Source: Paraburkholderia silviterrae
Lineage (GTDB): Bacteria; Pseudomonadota; Gammaproteobacteria; Burkholderiales; Burkholderiaceae
Direction: 5' to 3'
Assembly (NCBI RefSeq): GCF_004353915.1
Contig: NZ_SMRP01000002.1
Coordinates: 556,795 to 620,794, forward strand
Length of the DNA: 64,000 bases
Shown here: one piece after another, positions 45,520 through 54,734 of the stretch
How the letters are laid out: each line of letters opens with the position of its first letter
How positions within the stretch are numbered: the stretch's first letter is position 1
Made by a program: the position numbers and the translations under genes
Notes under the pieces: generated by a model
Told to the model about the DNA's origin: nothing
What the model saw: the letters and a program-made list of their open reading frames with translations, nothing else
The model's database searches: none

Positions 45520-46419
45520 ATGACTTCGAACACGCGGACCGCTTCCCCGGAGAAGTGCGCGAGCGACAGCCTGGTGTCCGATAACGATGCATTGACGGAC
45601 GGCGACGGCGATCGGCACTTTGTGACCGCACTGGCGAGGGGGCTGGACGTGCTCCGCTGCTTTCGCAGTGGCGACACGTTCCTCGCCAATCATGAAATTG
45701 CGGAGCGGTGCCAGTTGCCGCGATCGACCATCACCCGCTTGACGTATACGCTCACGAAGCTCGGCTACTTGTATGTGATGCCCGAAACCGGCAAATACCG
45801 CCTGGGTGCAGGCGCTATTGCGCTTGGCAGCGCGATGTTGGTCAAGCTCGATGTGCGGCAGATCGCCCGTCCGTTGATGCAGGACCTCGCCGCCGACGTG
45901 GGCTCGTTGGTGGCACTGGCAACACGCGACCGAACGGCGATGTTGCACCTCGAGTGCTGTCGCGCCAACTCCGTTGTGACGCTCAATATGGACGTGGGGA
46001 CGCGCATACCGCTCGCCACCACGTCGATGGGCCGCGCGTATCTGGCCGCGATCGAACCGGGTGAGCGCGCGGAGTTGCTGGAGCGGATCCGCTCTTTCGA
46101 CGAGGGGGCGTGGCCGAGCGTCAAGCGCGGTATCGACAAGGCGCTCGAGGAGTACGCGCAAACGGGATGTTGCTCGTCCGTGGACGAGTGGCTGAAGGGC
46201 GTGAGTGGCATCGGCATGCCCTTCAGGCCGGGCAGGGGCCTGCCCGTGATGGTCGTCAATGTAGGCGGGGCGACACAAGACCTTTCTGCCGAGCGTCTTT
46301 TTCAGGAAGTGCGTCCCAGGCTGATTCAGGTCGTCAATAATATTCGACTCGAATTGGGCCAGATAGATGAGCACGCTGGAGCCCCAACGAGCTCCGGCGA
46401 TTCATGTGCTCCTCGCTGA
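45520..46419 (+). CDS. IclR-family transcriptional regulator
   Basis: 299 aa. The winged helix-turn-helix (about 30-95) has VTALARGLDVLRCF and EIAERCQLPRSTITRLTYTLTKLGYL. The effector domain (about 110-285) contains LATTSMGRAYLAAI. IclR regulators of aromatic degradation bind palindromes in their target promoters. It lies directly after the CoA ligase and is the obvious regulator of the divergent SDR/ligase genes. A longer TTG start at 45493 is possible. Confidence 0.93.
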   Translation: MTSNTRTASPEKCASDSLVSDNDALTDGDGDRHFVTALARGLDVLRCFRSGDTFLANHEIAERCQLPRSTITRLTYTLTKLGYLYVMPETGKYRLGAGAIALGSAMLVKLDVRQIARPLMQDLAADVGSLVALATRDRTAMLHLECCRANSVVTLNMDVGTRIPLATTSMGRAYLAAIEPGERAELLERIRSFDEGAWPSVKRGIDKALEEYAQTGCCSSVDEWLKGVSGIGMPFRPGRGLPVMVVNVGGATQDLSAERLFQEVRPRLIQVVNNIRLELGQIDEHAGAPTSSGDSCAPR

Positions 46420-46429
46420 TGCGTCGGGG

Positions 46430-47152
46430 TTATTCGGTCTGGAAATCGATACTGCGAAAATCGATGGACACGAGCAGCGGCTCGTCGACTCTTTGCCCCG
46501 CGTCGTCGTAAGCGTAAACACGGCGCGACATGGGCACCATGATGCCGCGCACGTTGCGATAGTCCGACGCGTAGTTCGCGCCCCGCGCGCCGCCCATCAC
46601 GTCCACCGTGTAGTCGTGGCGCCGCAGCAAACCATCTTCGCCGAAATACGAAATCTGCTCGCGTGCATGACTGGTGATCGATTCAGGGAACGTGACCTTC
46701 AGGCGCCGCCAGACTTCGCCGTTCTCCTTCCACGCGGGTAGTTCTTCCGTATGGAAGCCGGGCAGCGTGTAGAGAAACGGGATGGTCAGATAGGTCCAGA
46801 GGGCGTAGCCGGTAAAGTACAGCGCATGCAGGCGATCCCACGGCGATTCTTGGGTCTGGCCTTCATACGCCGCGCGCGGCGCGTGGCGCTCTTCGACGTT
46901 ACGGCCGTCCAGCGAGCCGATCCGCACGACGTCCGGGGCGTAGGTGCCGCTCCAGCCGCCGGTCGGCGACGCGATCGCCATGGACTGGTCACGCAGGTTC
47001 GCAGCCAGCTCGATGCCCTTGAAAATATCGGGCTGGCCCTTCAGGTGCCAGATGGCGCCGCCGATGTCGAGTTCGGCCGAGACGGCGCCGAACTTCGTCC
47101 AGTTTTCGATGCCACCGTGCGCCCGCATGGCCTCTTCAAGTAGTGTGCTCAT
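46430..47152 (-). CDS. Conserved-looking protein of unknown function
   Basis: 240 aa, not recognised. No signal peptide or membrane helix is seen. It reads as a beta-rich single domain (VSAELDIGGAIWHLKGQP; RRLKVTFPESITSHAREQISYFGEDGLLRRHDYTVDVMGG; SIDFRSIDFQTE), somewhat like lipoprotein-carrier folds. It lies convergent with IclR and upstream of an SDR gene on the same strand. A ribosome site (GAGGAA) precedes the ATG at 47152. Confidence 0.8.
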   Translation of the reverse strand: MSTLLEEAMRAHGGIENWTKFGAVSAELDIGGAIWHLKGQPDIFKGIELAANLRDQSMAIASPTGGWSGTYAPDVVRIGSLDGRNVEERHAPRAAYEGQTQESPWDRLHALYFTGYALWTYLTIPFLYTLPGFHTEELPAWKENGEVWRRLKVTFPESITSHAREQISYFGEDGLLRRHDYTVDVMGGARGANYASDYRNVRGIMVPMSRRVYAYDDAGQRVDEPLLVSIDFRSIDFQTE

Positions 47153-47231
47153 AGTGTGTTCCTCGCGTGAGTGTCCGCGTGAGTGTCCGTTAGGGCAGCG
47201 TTAGTGCTCCTATGGAAGCGCAGTGTTGCGG

Positions 47232-48032
47232 TCATTGCCCCGTCGTATAGCGCGACGCGGGAACGTTTGACGAGAGATGGGTGGCCATCGTTTGGCGCGC
47301 AGCTTCGAACGCTTCCCACTCCTCACCAGCATGCAGGGACGGGATCGTCACGAGCTCGCCGCGCTCGAAACCCGTCAAGGCTGCGTCCACCATGTCGGTG
47401 GCCGACATGACGATGCTCTCGGGCAGGTTCTCGATCGGGAGGCCGCCGGTCTGCCAGAAGTCGGTGGCGGTGGCTCCTGGCAGCACGGCCTGCACCTGCA
47501 CGCCCTTGCTGGCGAGCTCGTGGTGCAGCGACTGGCTGAAGGCGAGCACGAAAGCCTTGCTGCCGCCATACACGCCATTGAGCGTTTCCGGCGAGATGGC
47601 GACGACGGAGGAAATGTTGATAACGGCACCCTTGCCGCGCGCGACGAACCCCGGAATCGCGGCGTACGTGAGGCGCGTGAGCGCGGTAATGTTAAGGTCG
47701 ATCAACTGCGTCATCGCGTCGACGTTGCTGTCGAGCAGGGGCGTGTGCGTGCCCACGCCCGCGTTGTTGACGAGCAGCGTGATGCTGGCGTCCTGCTTGA
47801 GCTTCGCTTCGACGGCGGCAAGCGAGGCGCGCTCGCCGAGATCCGCGTCCACGATTTCGACGCTCTGGCGCGTCTCGTTCGTGATGCGCTCGGCAAGGGC
47901 GAGCAGCCGGTCGCGGTTGCGCGCCACCAGAATCACGTCATAGCCGCGCCGTGCGAGCCGCTCGGCATAGACCGCGCCAATGCCCGACGATGCGCCCGTA
48001 ATGAGGGCCGTACCTTTGTGTGCCTGATCCAT
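47232..48032 (-). CDS. Short-chain dehydrogenase/reductase
   Basis: 266 aa classical SDR. TGASSGIG is the cofactor loop, NNAG occurs in LLVNNAGVGTHTP, Ser in INISSVVAIS and Tyr-x3-Lys in VYGGSKAFV. The substrate is unknown. It is divergent from the GlxA-type regulator across 119 bases, a common regulator-target layout. The start MDQAHKGTALITG at 48032 is preferred over an upstream extension. Confidence 0.92.
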   Translation of the reverse strand: MDQAHKGTALITGASSGIGAVYAERLARRGYDVILVARNRDRLLALAERITNETRQSVEIVDADLGERASLAAVEAKLKQDASITLLVNNAGVGTHTPLLDSNVDAMTQLIDLNITALTRLTYAAIPGFVARGKGAVINISSVVAISPETLNGVYGGSKAFVLAFSQSLHHELASKGVQVQAVLPGATATDFWQTGGLPIENLPESIVMSATDMVDAALTGFERGELVTIPSLHAGEEWEAFEAARQTMATHLSSNVPASRYTTGQ

Positions 48033-48151
48033 GATGTCACTCCGTTTCGAACTGCGTTGATGTTTGGGTGAGTGCATTCTGGCTTCAAACCGGCATGACG
48101 GAAATGACACAGATGTGTATGATTCAGGACATTGGCAGGTGAAGAACGGAC

Positions 48152-49099
48152 ATGCACAAGATCGGCTTTTTGATCAGCGACGGCTTTCAGATCATGGCGC
48201 TCGCGCCGCAGGCCGTCTTCGAGTACGCGAACATGGTCGCGGGCGAGCCGTTTTATGCGCTCGAGAACTTCTCGGTTGGCGGCGGCGAAGTGCGCTCGTC
48301 GCTCAGCATCGCGGTGAGCACACGGGCGCTGCGCGGAAAGATCGATGTGGACACGTGGGTGGTTGGCGGGGTGAACGATCCGCTCGCCTCACCGGCACCC
48401 GAAAAGATGCTTGCCTTCCTGCGCGAGAAGGGGCCCCGCGCGAGGCGCATCGCCGGCATCTGCACCGGCGCGTTCGTGCTGGCGCAAGCGGGCTTGCTGT
48501 CCGGCCGGCGCGCCACGACGCATTGGGCATTCGGGCGCGAAATGCAGAAGCGCTTTGCGGACATCCGCGTAGAGGAAGACCGGATCTATATCGTCGATGG
48601 CCCCATCTGGACCTCTGCCGGCATGACGGCGGGCCTCGATCTGGCGCTGGCGATGGTGGAGAAGGATCTGGGTGCGGACGTGGCGCGTTCGGTGGCGCAT
48701 AAGCTGGTCATGCATCAGCGCCGCGCGGGCGGGCAGTCGCAGCATTCGGAAATGCTCGATCTTGCGCCGAAGTCCGATCGCATCCAGAACGCGCTGAACT
48801 ATGCGCGCCAGAACCTGGGCCGCGCGTTGACGGTGGAGGAACTGGCGGAGAGCGTCCATCTGAGCCCTCGCCAGTTCAGCCGCGTGTTCACGCTGGAGAC
48901 GGGACAATCTCCGGCCAAGGCTATCGAAGGGCTGCGCCTCGAGGCCGCACGGCTGATGATCGAGCAGAGCCGCCATCCGCTCGAGGTCATTGCGAGAGAA
49001 ACGGGCTTTCGCGACCGCCGCCACATGCGCGAAGCCTTCATGCGCGGGTTTGGCGTTCCACCCCAGGCGGTCCGGCGCGAAGCGCGCATGGATGCGTGA
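48152..49099 (+). CDS. GlxA-family regulator (DJ-1/PfpI plus AraC helix-turn-helix)
   Basis: 315 aa. The N-terminal DJ-1/PfpI-like domain (about 1-190) contains GICTGAFVLAQAGLLSGRRATTHW. The C-terminal AraC-type DNA-binding domain (about 215-312) contains LTVEELAESVHLSPRQFSRVF and EVIARETGFRDRRHMREAF. Such regulators sense small metabolites or aldehydes and activate adjacent dehydrogenase genes. The likely target is the divergent SDR. Confidence 0.94.
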   Translation: MHKIGFLISDGFQIMALAPQAVFEYANMVAGEPFYALENFSVGGGEVRSSLSIAVSTRALRGKIDVDTWVVGGVNDPLASPAPEKMLAFLREKGPRARRIAGICTGAFVLAQAGLLSGRRATTHWAFGREMQKRFADIRVEEDRIYIVDGPIWTSAGMTAGLDLALAMVEKDLGADVARSVAHKLVMHQRRAGGQSQHSEMLDLAPKSDRIQNALNYARQNLGRALTVEELAESVHLSPRQFSRVFTLETGQSPAKAIEGLRLEAARLMIEQSRHPLEVIARETGFRDRRHMREAFMRGFGVPPQAVRREARMDA

Positions 49100-49223
49100 T
49101 TTCAGCAAAGAGATTGGTCAGCTCTTCGCCCATGCCGCGCGCGGCTGCGACGTTGAAGGCATCGGCGCTGGGGCTGCTGCAGGCAGGCGGCCCGGTTCGA
49201 TCCCTATCACCGCATTCGGAAAA

Positions 49224-49290
49224 GACAATGACGATTGACATTGACTTTGCCGGGCGGCCACACCTAAACTCAATGTCGATCGCCATTGTG
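49224..49290 (+). promoter_or_regulatory. Twin palindromic operators flanking a promoter for the OYE-like gene
   Basis: Two 21-base elements, 49224-49244 and 49270-49290, are inverted copies of each other with few mismatches. Each is itself a palindrome of the form CAATG-N8-CATTG. Between and overlapping them is a promoter: -35 TTGACT (49241-49246), an 18-base spacer and -10 TAAACT (49265-49270). The layout suits a repressor of TetR or MarR type, not encoded next door. Confidence 0.65.
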
Positions 49291-49328
49291 ATTGGGTGAG
49301 CCCGTCAATGTCATACGAAAGGAAAGTC

Positions 49329-50450
49329 ATGCCTCCGGAAAGCAACCAGCCCTTGCTCACGCCAATCCGGCTGGGCGACCTCGATCTGCGAAACCGCATC
49401 GTGATGGCGCCCCTCACGCGCATGCGCGCGGCCAATCCCGAACTCGCGCCCAACCGTCTGCATGCCGAGTACTACGCGCAGCGCGCGTCGGCGGGGCTGA
49501 TCGTCAGCGAAGGGGTTTTCGTGAGTCCGCACGCGGTGGGCTGGGCCGACGTGCCGGGTCTATGGAGCGACGCCCAGGTGCGTGGCTGGCGAGTGGTGAC
49601 GGACGCGGTTCATGCGGCCGGCGGCCGGATCGTCGCGCAGCTCTGGCATACGGGCTCGATCGGACACCCCGATTTCCACGGTGGCGAGGCGCCGCCTTCC
49701 GCCTCGGCAGTCAATCCGCTACAGCAGAGCGTGACCGCGCAAGGCAAGCAAGAGACCGTGATTCCACGCCCCATGGAGAAGGAGGAGATTCGCCGGACGG
49801 TTGCAGACTTCGGTCATGCTGCGCGCCGCGCGATCGAGGCCGGATTTGACGGCGTGCAGATTCAGGGCGGTTACCACTATCTCTTCAACCAGTTCCTGAA
49901 TGTGCGCACCAATCTGCGTACCGACGAATATGGTGGCACAGTGGAGAATCGCGCACGCTTGCTGTTCGAAGTGCTGGAAACGGTGGCCAATGCGGTTGGC
50001 GCACAGCGCGTTGGCGTGAAGACCGGTCCGGCGACATCGGAAACGGGCGCTTTCGTGTCCACGGACGAAACGCTTGCGACTGCAGAATATGTGATTGGCC
50101 GTCTCAACGAATTCGACCTCTCGCATTTGCTGCTGATGGGCGCGATGGCCGATCTCCGGGCGACGCCTCTTGCCGCGCTGGCCGGCGACGGCATGTTCCG
50201 GCATTTCCGCGAGCACTATCGCGGCAAGATCATCGCGAACGTCGATATCGATCGCGCGCGCGGCAACCGCTTGATCGAGAAGGGGCTCGTGGATATGGTC
50301 GCGTTCGGTCGCCCCTTCATCGCCAATCCGGATTTGCCGGCCCGTTTCGCGAGCGTTGCGCCGCTGGCGCAGATCGACTGGCCCAACGTGTATGGCGCGA
50401 CGAGCGCCGGCTATACCGACTATCCGGCGCTGGCTGCCGCAACGGCATGA
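49329..50450 (+). CDS. Old-yellow-enzyme homologue with substituted active-site pair
   Basis: 373 aa FMN-dependent alkene reductase fold (NemA-like). RNRIVMAPLTRMRA and GLIVSEGVFVSP are the FMN-site opening, NLRTDEYGGTVENRARL the conserved later motif and DMVAFGRPFIANPDL the phosphate site. The usual carbonyl-binding pair in IHGANGYL is replaced by IQGGYHYL: Q179 for His and Y182 for Asn/His, while Y184 keeps the proton-donor position. RLSP also reads KTGP. Activity on ordinary enones is doubtful; a different substrate is likely. GAAAGGAAAGTC precedes the ATG at 49329. Confidence 0.88.
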   Translation: MPPESNQPLLTPIRLGDLDLRNRIVMAPLTRMRAANPELAPNRLHAEYYAQRASAGLIVSEGVFVSPHAVGWADVPGLWSDAQVRGWRVVTDAVHAAGGRIVAQLWHTGSIGHPDFHGGEAPPSASAVNPLQQSVTAQGKQETVIPRPMEKEEIRRTVADFGHAARRAIEAGFDGVQIQGGYHYLFNQFLNVRTNLRTDEYGGTVENRARLLFEVLETVANAVGAQRVGVKTGPATSETGAFVSTDETLATAEYVIGRLNEFDLSHLLLMGAMADLRATPLAALAGDGMFRHFREHYRGKIIANVDIDRARGNRLIEKGLVDMVAFGRPFIANPDLPARFASVAPLAQIDWPNVYGATSAGYTDYPALAAATA

Positions 50451-50588
50451 GGTGATGTCAGCGCAACAGGGCGCTCGTGGGACAAAGATGCACAGGTTCC
50501 GCGATCGGCCCCGCACGCGTTCCCGCACGGAACAGTTCGAGTTCCGCCGCTCCAACGATGCGCACACCATAAAAGGAGAAGTTGCGCC

Positions 50589-51554
50589 ATGGTCCATTCA
50601 CTCCCGGTCAAGGTTGCGATTCTTGACGACTACCAGAACATCGCGCTGCGCGAGGCCGATTGGTCGCCGCTCAAGGCGCGTGCGGAGATCACCGTCTTTA
50701 CGGACCACCTTTTCGAAGTCGACGAAATCGCCAAACGGCTCGAGCCTTTCGACGTGGTGTGTGTAATGCGCGAGCGAACCGAGCTTTCGCGCGAGCTCAT
50801 CGAGAAACTGCCGAAGCTGAAGCTGATCGCCTCGACGGGACCCGGCAACGCCGCGATCGACCTCGAGGCGGCCGCGGAGCGCGGCGTCGAAGTCCGCCAC
50901 ACGGGCTACTCGTCGACGCCGACCATCGAATTCACGTGGGCGCTCATTCTCGCCATGGCACGCAATATCCCTCTGGAGAACGAATCGTTGCGAAGTGGCG
51001 GCTGGCAGGTGTCGCTCGGCACCGAGCTGGCCGGCAAGACGCTGGGCCTGCTGGGGCTAGGGCGGATCGGCTCTGCCGTGGGCGTGATTGGCCGTGCGTT
51101 CCGGATGAACGTCATTGCGTGGAGCGAGAACCTGACGCCGGAGCGTGCTCAGGAAAAGGGCGTGCAGCTTGTCGACAAGGCAACGCTCTTCGCCACATCC
51201 GATTTCCTCTCGATCCACGTCCGCCTGAGCGAGCGCACGCACCACCTCGTCGGGGCTGCGGAGCTTGCGCAAATGAAGCCGACGAGCCGGCTCATCAACA
51301 CGTCGCGCGGCCCGATCGTCGACGAAGCCGCGCTCGTCGATGCGCTAAAAGCAGGGCGGCTGGCCGGTGCCGCACTCGACGTGTATGACCGCGAGCCGCT
51401 CGATGCCAATCATCCGTTCCGCACGCTGCCCAACGTGCTTGCCACGCCGCATATCGGCTACGTTTCGAGTGAGCTCTATCGCACGTTCTATGGCGACACC
51501 GTGCGCAATATCGTGGAGTGGATCGACGCACGGCCATCCTCCGGGAAGGCTTGA
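50589..51554 (+). CDS. D-2-hydroxyacid dehydrogenase
   Basis: 321 aa. The Rossmann motif is LGLLGLGRIGSAVG (about 150-163). The catalytic triad is Arg in NTSRGPIVDE, Glu in VYDREPL and His in TPHIGYVS. It reduces a 2-oxoacid or oxidises a D-2-hydroxyacid with NAD(P). It lies between the OYE homologue and the LysR gene in one direction. The start is preceded by AAGGAGAAGTTGCGCC, a strong site. Confidence 0.93.
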   Translation: MVHSLPVKVAILDDYQNIALREADWSPLKARAEITVFTDHLFEVDEIAKRLEPFDVVCVMRERTELSRELIEKLPKLKLIASTGPGNAAIDLEAAAERGVEVRHTGYSSTPTIEFTWALILAMARNIPLENESLRSGGWQVSLGTELAGKTLGLLGLGRIGSAVGVIGRAFRMNVIAWSENLTPERAQEKGVQLVDKATLFATSDFLSIHVRLSERTHHLVGAAELAQMKPTSRLINTSRGPIVDEAALVDALKAGRLAGAALDVYDREPLDANHPFRTLPNVLATPHIGYVSSELYRTFYGDTVRNIVEWIDARPSSGKA

Positions 51555-51602
51555 CGTGCACGGCAGGGTCCCCGCAGGCGATCGCCGCGCGTGGAGGGTG
51601 TC

Positions 51603-52487
51603 ATGAAGCTCGATCCGCTGTCGCTGCGGCTCTTCATAGCCGTCGTGGAGGACGGCACGATCGCCAGCGCCGCCGCGCGCGAACATATTGCCGCGGCGGC
51701 CGTGAGCAAGCGGCTAAGCGAGCTCGAGCAGATGCTCGGCACCCAGCTGCTCGTGAGAACCAACAAGGGCATCACGCCGACCGCAGCCGGCGTGAACCTT
51801 TCGGTGCTGGCGCGCGAGGTGCTTGACGGCTTGCACGATATTGTCGCGCGCATGCGGGACTTTTCGGATGGCCGACGCGGCACGGTGCGCGTCTTCGCCA
51901 ATATTTCGGCCGTTGCGACCTTTGTGCCACCGCTCGTCAAGTCATTCAATGATCGCTATCCGGAAGTGCATATCTCGCTTCACGAGCACGACAGTCTTAC
52001 GATTACCGAAGGCATCGCCAACAATCTGGCGGAGATCGGCATCTTCACCTATTTGCCGCACAGCGCCGATATCGAGGTGTATCCGTTTCGCAGCGACGAA
52101 CTCACGGTGATCGTGCCGGCAGGGCACCCGCTTGCAGAACGCGACGAAGTCACCTTCAGCGAGACACTCGATTACGAGCATGTCGTGCTGCGTGCAGGCA
52201 CGCATCTGCGCTTTCAGATGCTCACGGCCGCCGGCCGGCACGGCAAGTCGCTTCGCGCCAACGTCGAGGTGTCGTCCTACGATGCGTTGTGCCGCATGGT
52301 CGAAGTTGGCGTGGGCATCGGCATTCTGCCTGCCGGCAATGCCGGGATTTATCATCTCCCGGGAACCCGCACGTTAAAGCTCGCCGAGCCGTGGGCGACG
52401 CGCGAGCTCTTCATCTGTGTGCGCCGCGTGGATGCGTTGTCTCCCGTCGCGCGCCTCTTCTTCGATCACCTTCGTTCGCATTCCTGA
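51603..52487 (+). CDS. LysR-family regulator
   Basis: 294 aa. The helix-turn-helix (about 1-62) contains FIAVVEDGTIASAAAREHIAAAAVSKRLSELE; the effector domain follows from about 88. GGAGGGTGTC lies just before the ATG at 51603 (a GTG at 51591 is less likely). It sits in the same direction as the flanking dehydrogenase and MFS genes, so it probably regulates one or both. Confidence 0.93.
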   Translation: MKLDPLSLRLFIAVVEDGTIASAAAREHIAAAAVSKRLSELEQMLGTQLLVRTNKGITPTAAGVNLSVLAREVLDGLHDIVARMRDFSDGRRGTVRVFANISAVATFVPPLVKSFNDRYPEVHISLHEHDSLTITEGIANNLAEIGIFTYLPHSADIEVYPFRSDELTVIVPAGHPLAERDEVTFSETLDYEHVVLRAGTHLRFQMLTAAGRHGKSLRANVEVSSYDALCRMVEVGVGIGILPAGNAGIYHLPGTRTLKLAEPWATRELFICVRRVDALSPVARLFFDHLRSHS

Positions 52488-52602
52488 TCGGTTATCCGCG
52501 ATCCGATACTGCCATCGCGGATGACGATGGCAGGCTCGCCAATGACTGATATACACCGATTCAGCGCCTCACTACGATACGAGACATTCGATCGAGAAGC
52601 GA

Positions 52603-53934
52603 ATGGAGGAGCAAGTGAAAACAGCGGAAGTCACCGGGCTGGTCGAAAACAAGCCCACCGAAGCGCCGGGTCAACTCTCGCGTACCGGACGCCTCGTCAA
52701 CCTGGGCGGGAGCTGGGGCGCATGGCTATTCGATGCGCTCGATGCCACGATCTTTGGGTTCGTCATCCTTTCCGTTGCGCACACGTTCTCCGCAACGCTG
52801 CGTGACGTCGTTTCGACGGTTGCCTGGTTTCTCCTGGCGACCGGCATCGGCGGATTCTTTCTCGGCAATGTCTCCGACAAGATCGGGCGCAAGCGCACGT
52901 TGCTGATCTCGGTCCTGACCTATGGCACCGGTACGCTGCTGTGCGGATTCGCTCATAGCCTGACCGAGCTGAATGTGTACCGGTTTGCCGTGGGGATCGG
53001 CGTGGGTGGTCTCTGGTCGGCCGCCGTCGCACTCGTGAGCGAAATCTGGCCAGCATCGGGCCGGGCGAGAGCCATCTCGCTCCTGCAGACCGGCTGGTCC
53101 GGCGGCAGCCTGCTGGCCGCAATTTTTGCGTGGAGTTTTCTCAACGCGAACGATCCCGATTCGTGGCGCCGCCTCTTCATACTTGCGTCGATTCCGGCTT
53201 ACGCGATGGGCGCAATCATTCTCCTCTTCGTCAAGGAATCCCCGCTCTGGCTGGCCAACCGGGAATTTCTCCGTAAAAACGCCACGAAGGCTTCACTTAC
53301 GCAGATCTTCACGCCGCAATACCGGCGCACGACGCTCATCGCACTGGTGATCTCCATCCTCGGCATGTTCGGCTACTGGATCATTACCACGTTCACAGCC
53401 ACCTATCTTCAGAGTGTTCTGCATGTGCGCGTGGACGAAGCACCGGTATTCCTCGTGTGGACGGGCATTGGCGCAACGCTGGGCTACCTCTACTACGGCG
53501 TTCTCGCCGAGCGTTACGGCAGGCGGCGCGCGTTCGCGGCCTTCTTCGTGGGTGTGGCGATCGCTGTGCCGTTGTTTGCCTATGGCGTGACGATGCTTCC
53601 GCTGACCCACGGCAAGCTTGCCATGACGGCGGCCAACATCCTCGTCATCGGGTTGCTCAGCGCGGCGCTGGGATTCTTCACAGGCTATTTCAGCGGATTC
53701 GGTGCGTGGTATGCGGAGTTGTTTCCGACCAGCGTGCGCTCGACGGCCGCCGGCTTCTGCTTCAACTTCGGCCGGGTGGGCGCGATTGCCGGCATCAAGC
53801 TGGTGCCCGCCTTGATGCCGTTCATAGGGTTCACAAAAACGTACTGCATCGCTTCTATCGCCTATGTGTGCGCCGCACTGCTCGTGTTTGCGCTCCGCGA
53901 GACGCGGGGTGTCGAACTGACGAGTGGCAATTGA
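52603..53934 (+). CDS. MFS transporter (metabolite:H+ symporter type)
   Basis: 443 aa, about twelve membrane helices. The loop 2-3 motif is GNVSDKIGRKRT and its C-half echo LAERYGRRRAF. The start of helix 1 carries WLFDALDATIFGFV, with the acidic pair typical of the aromatic acid/dicarboxylate symporters of the MHS group. Its stop codon lies 27 bases before the maleate isomerase start. Together with it and LysR it suggests uptake of maleate or a related diacid (inference). Confidence 0.92.
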   Translation: MEEQVKTAEVTGLVENKPTEAPGQLSRTGRLVNLGGSWGAWLFDALDATIFGFVILSVAHTFSATLRDVVSTVAWFLLATGIGGFFLGNVSDKIGRKRTLLISVLTYGTGTLLCGFAHSLTELNVYRFAVGIGVGGLWSAAVALVSEIWPASGRARAISLLQTGWSGGSLLAAIFAWSFLNANDPDSWRRLFILASIPAYAMGAIILLFVKESPLWLANREFLRKNATKASLTQIFTPQYRRTTLIALVISILGMFGYWIITTFTATYLQSVLHVRVDEAPVFLVWTGIGATLGYLYYGVLAERYGRRRAFAAFFVGVAIAVPLFAYGVTMLPLTHGKLAMTAANILVIGLLSAALGFFTGYFSGFGAWYAELFPTSVRSTAAGFCFNFGRVGAIAGIKLVPALMPFIGFTKTYCIASIAYVCAALLVFALRETRGVELTSGN

Positions 53935-53960
53935 TGACTTCTGTAAAGGTGGATTTTGAA

Positions 53961-54713
53961 ATGAAGCACTATCGGATTGGTCAGATCGTACCGAGCTCCA
54001 ACACCACGATGGAGACGGAAATTCCCGCAATGCTGACGTCGCGCTACGGACTCCTTCCTGAAGAGCGCTTTACGTTTCACTCGGCGCGCATGCGGATGAT
54101 GCACGTGACACCGGAGGAACTGCGCAAGATGGACGTGGACAGCGACCGCTGCGCGCTCGAGCTCAGCGACGCGCGATGCGATGTGCTGGCGTACGCCTGC
54201 CTCGTCGCCATCATGTGCCAGGGCGCCGGCTATCATCGCCAGTCCGAGGCACGCTTGAAAAAGGTGGTGGAGGGCAATGGTGCGCCGACGCCGATCGTGA
54301 GCTCAGCCGGCGCGCTGGTGGAGGGGATCAAGACGATGGGATTCAAGCGAGTGGCGATCATTACGCCGTATATGAAGCCCCTGACGCAGCAAGTCATCGA
54401 CTACATCGAGAGCGAAGACATCGAGGTGACGGATTCCATCAGCCTCGAGGTGGCGGACAATCTCGAAGTGGGGCGCCTCGATCCTGCGAACCTCGTTGCG
54501 CATGCGGATCGCCTCGATATCCGCAACGCGGATGCCGTTGTGCTGTCGGCATGCGTGCAAATGCCGTCGCTGCCCTCCATTCAGAGGGTTGAGGATCGGC
54601 TCGGCAAGCCCGTTTTGTCCGCGTCGGTTGCGACGGTCTACCGGATTCTCAAGACACTCGGGCTGAAGGCGCAAGTGCCGCAAGCGGGATATCTGCTTTC
54701 CGGGCGATTCTGA
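53961..54713 (+). CDS. Maleate cis-trans isomerase (Asp/Glu racemase superfamily)
   Basis: 250 aa. YRIGQIVPSSNTTMETEIPAML is the N-terminal hallmark of bacterial maleate isomerases such as NicE. The two catalytic Cys are C80 (LAYACLVAIM) and C198 (LSACVQMPS). RFTFHSARMRM and PYMKPLTQQVIDYI also match. The enzyme converts maleate to fumarate without cofactor. The start MKHYRIG at 53961 gives the family length; an ATG at 53934 overlapping the MFS stop would add nine residues. Confidence 0.93.
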   Translation: MKHYRIGQIVPSSNTTMETEIPAMLTSRYGLLPEERFTFHSARMRMMHVTPEELRKMDVDSDRCALELSDARCDVLAYACLVAIMCQGAGYHRQSEARLKKVVEGNGAPTPIVSSAGALVEGIKTMGFKRVAIITPYMKPLTQQVIDYIESEDIEVTDSISLEVADNLEVGRLDPANLVAHADRLDIRNADAVVLSACVQMPSLPSIQRVEDRLGKPVLSASVATVYRILKTLGLKAQVPQAGYLLSGRF

Positions 54714-54734
54714 CGATTGAGGGGAGCGGCGGGG

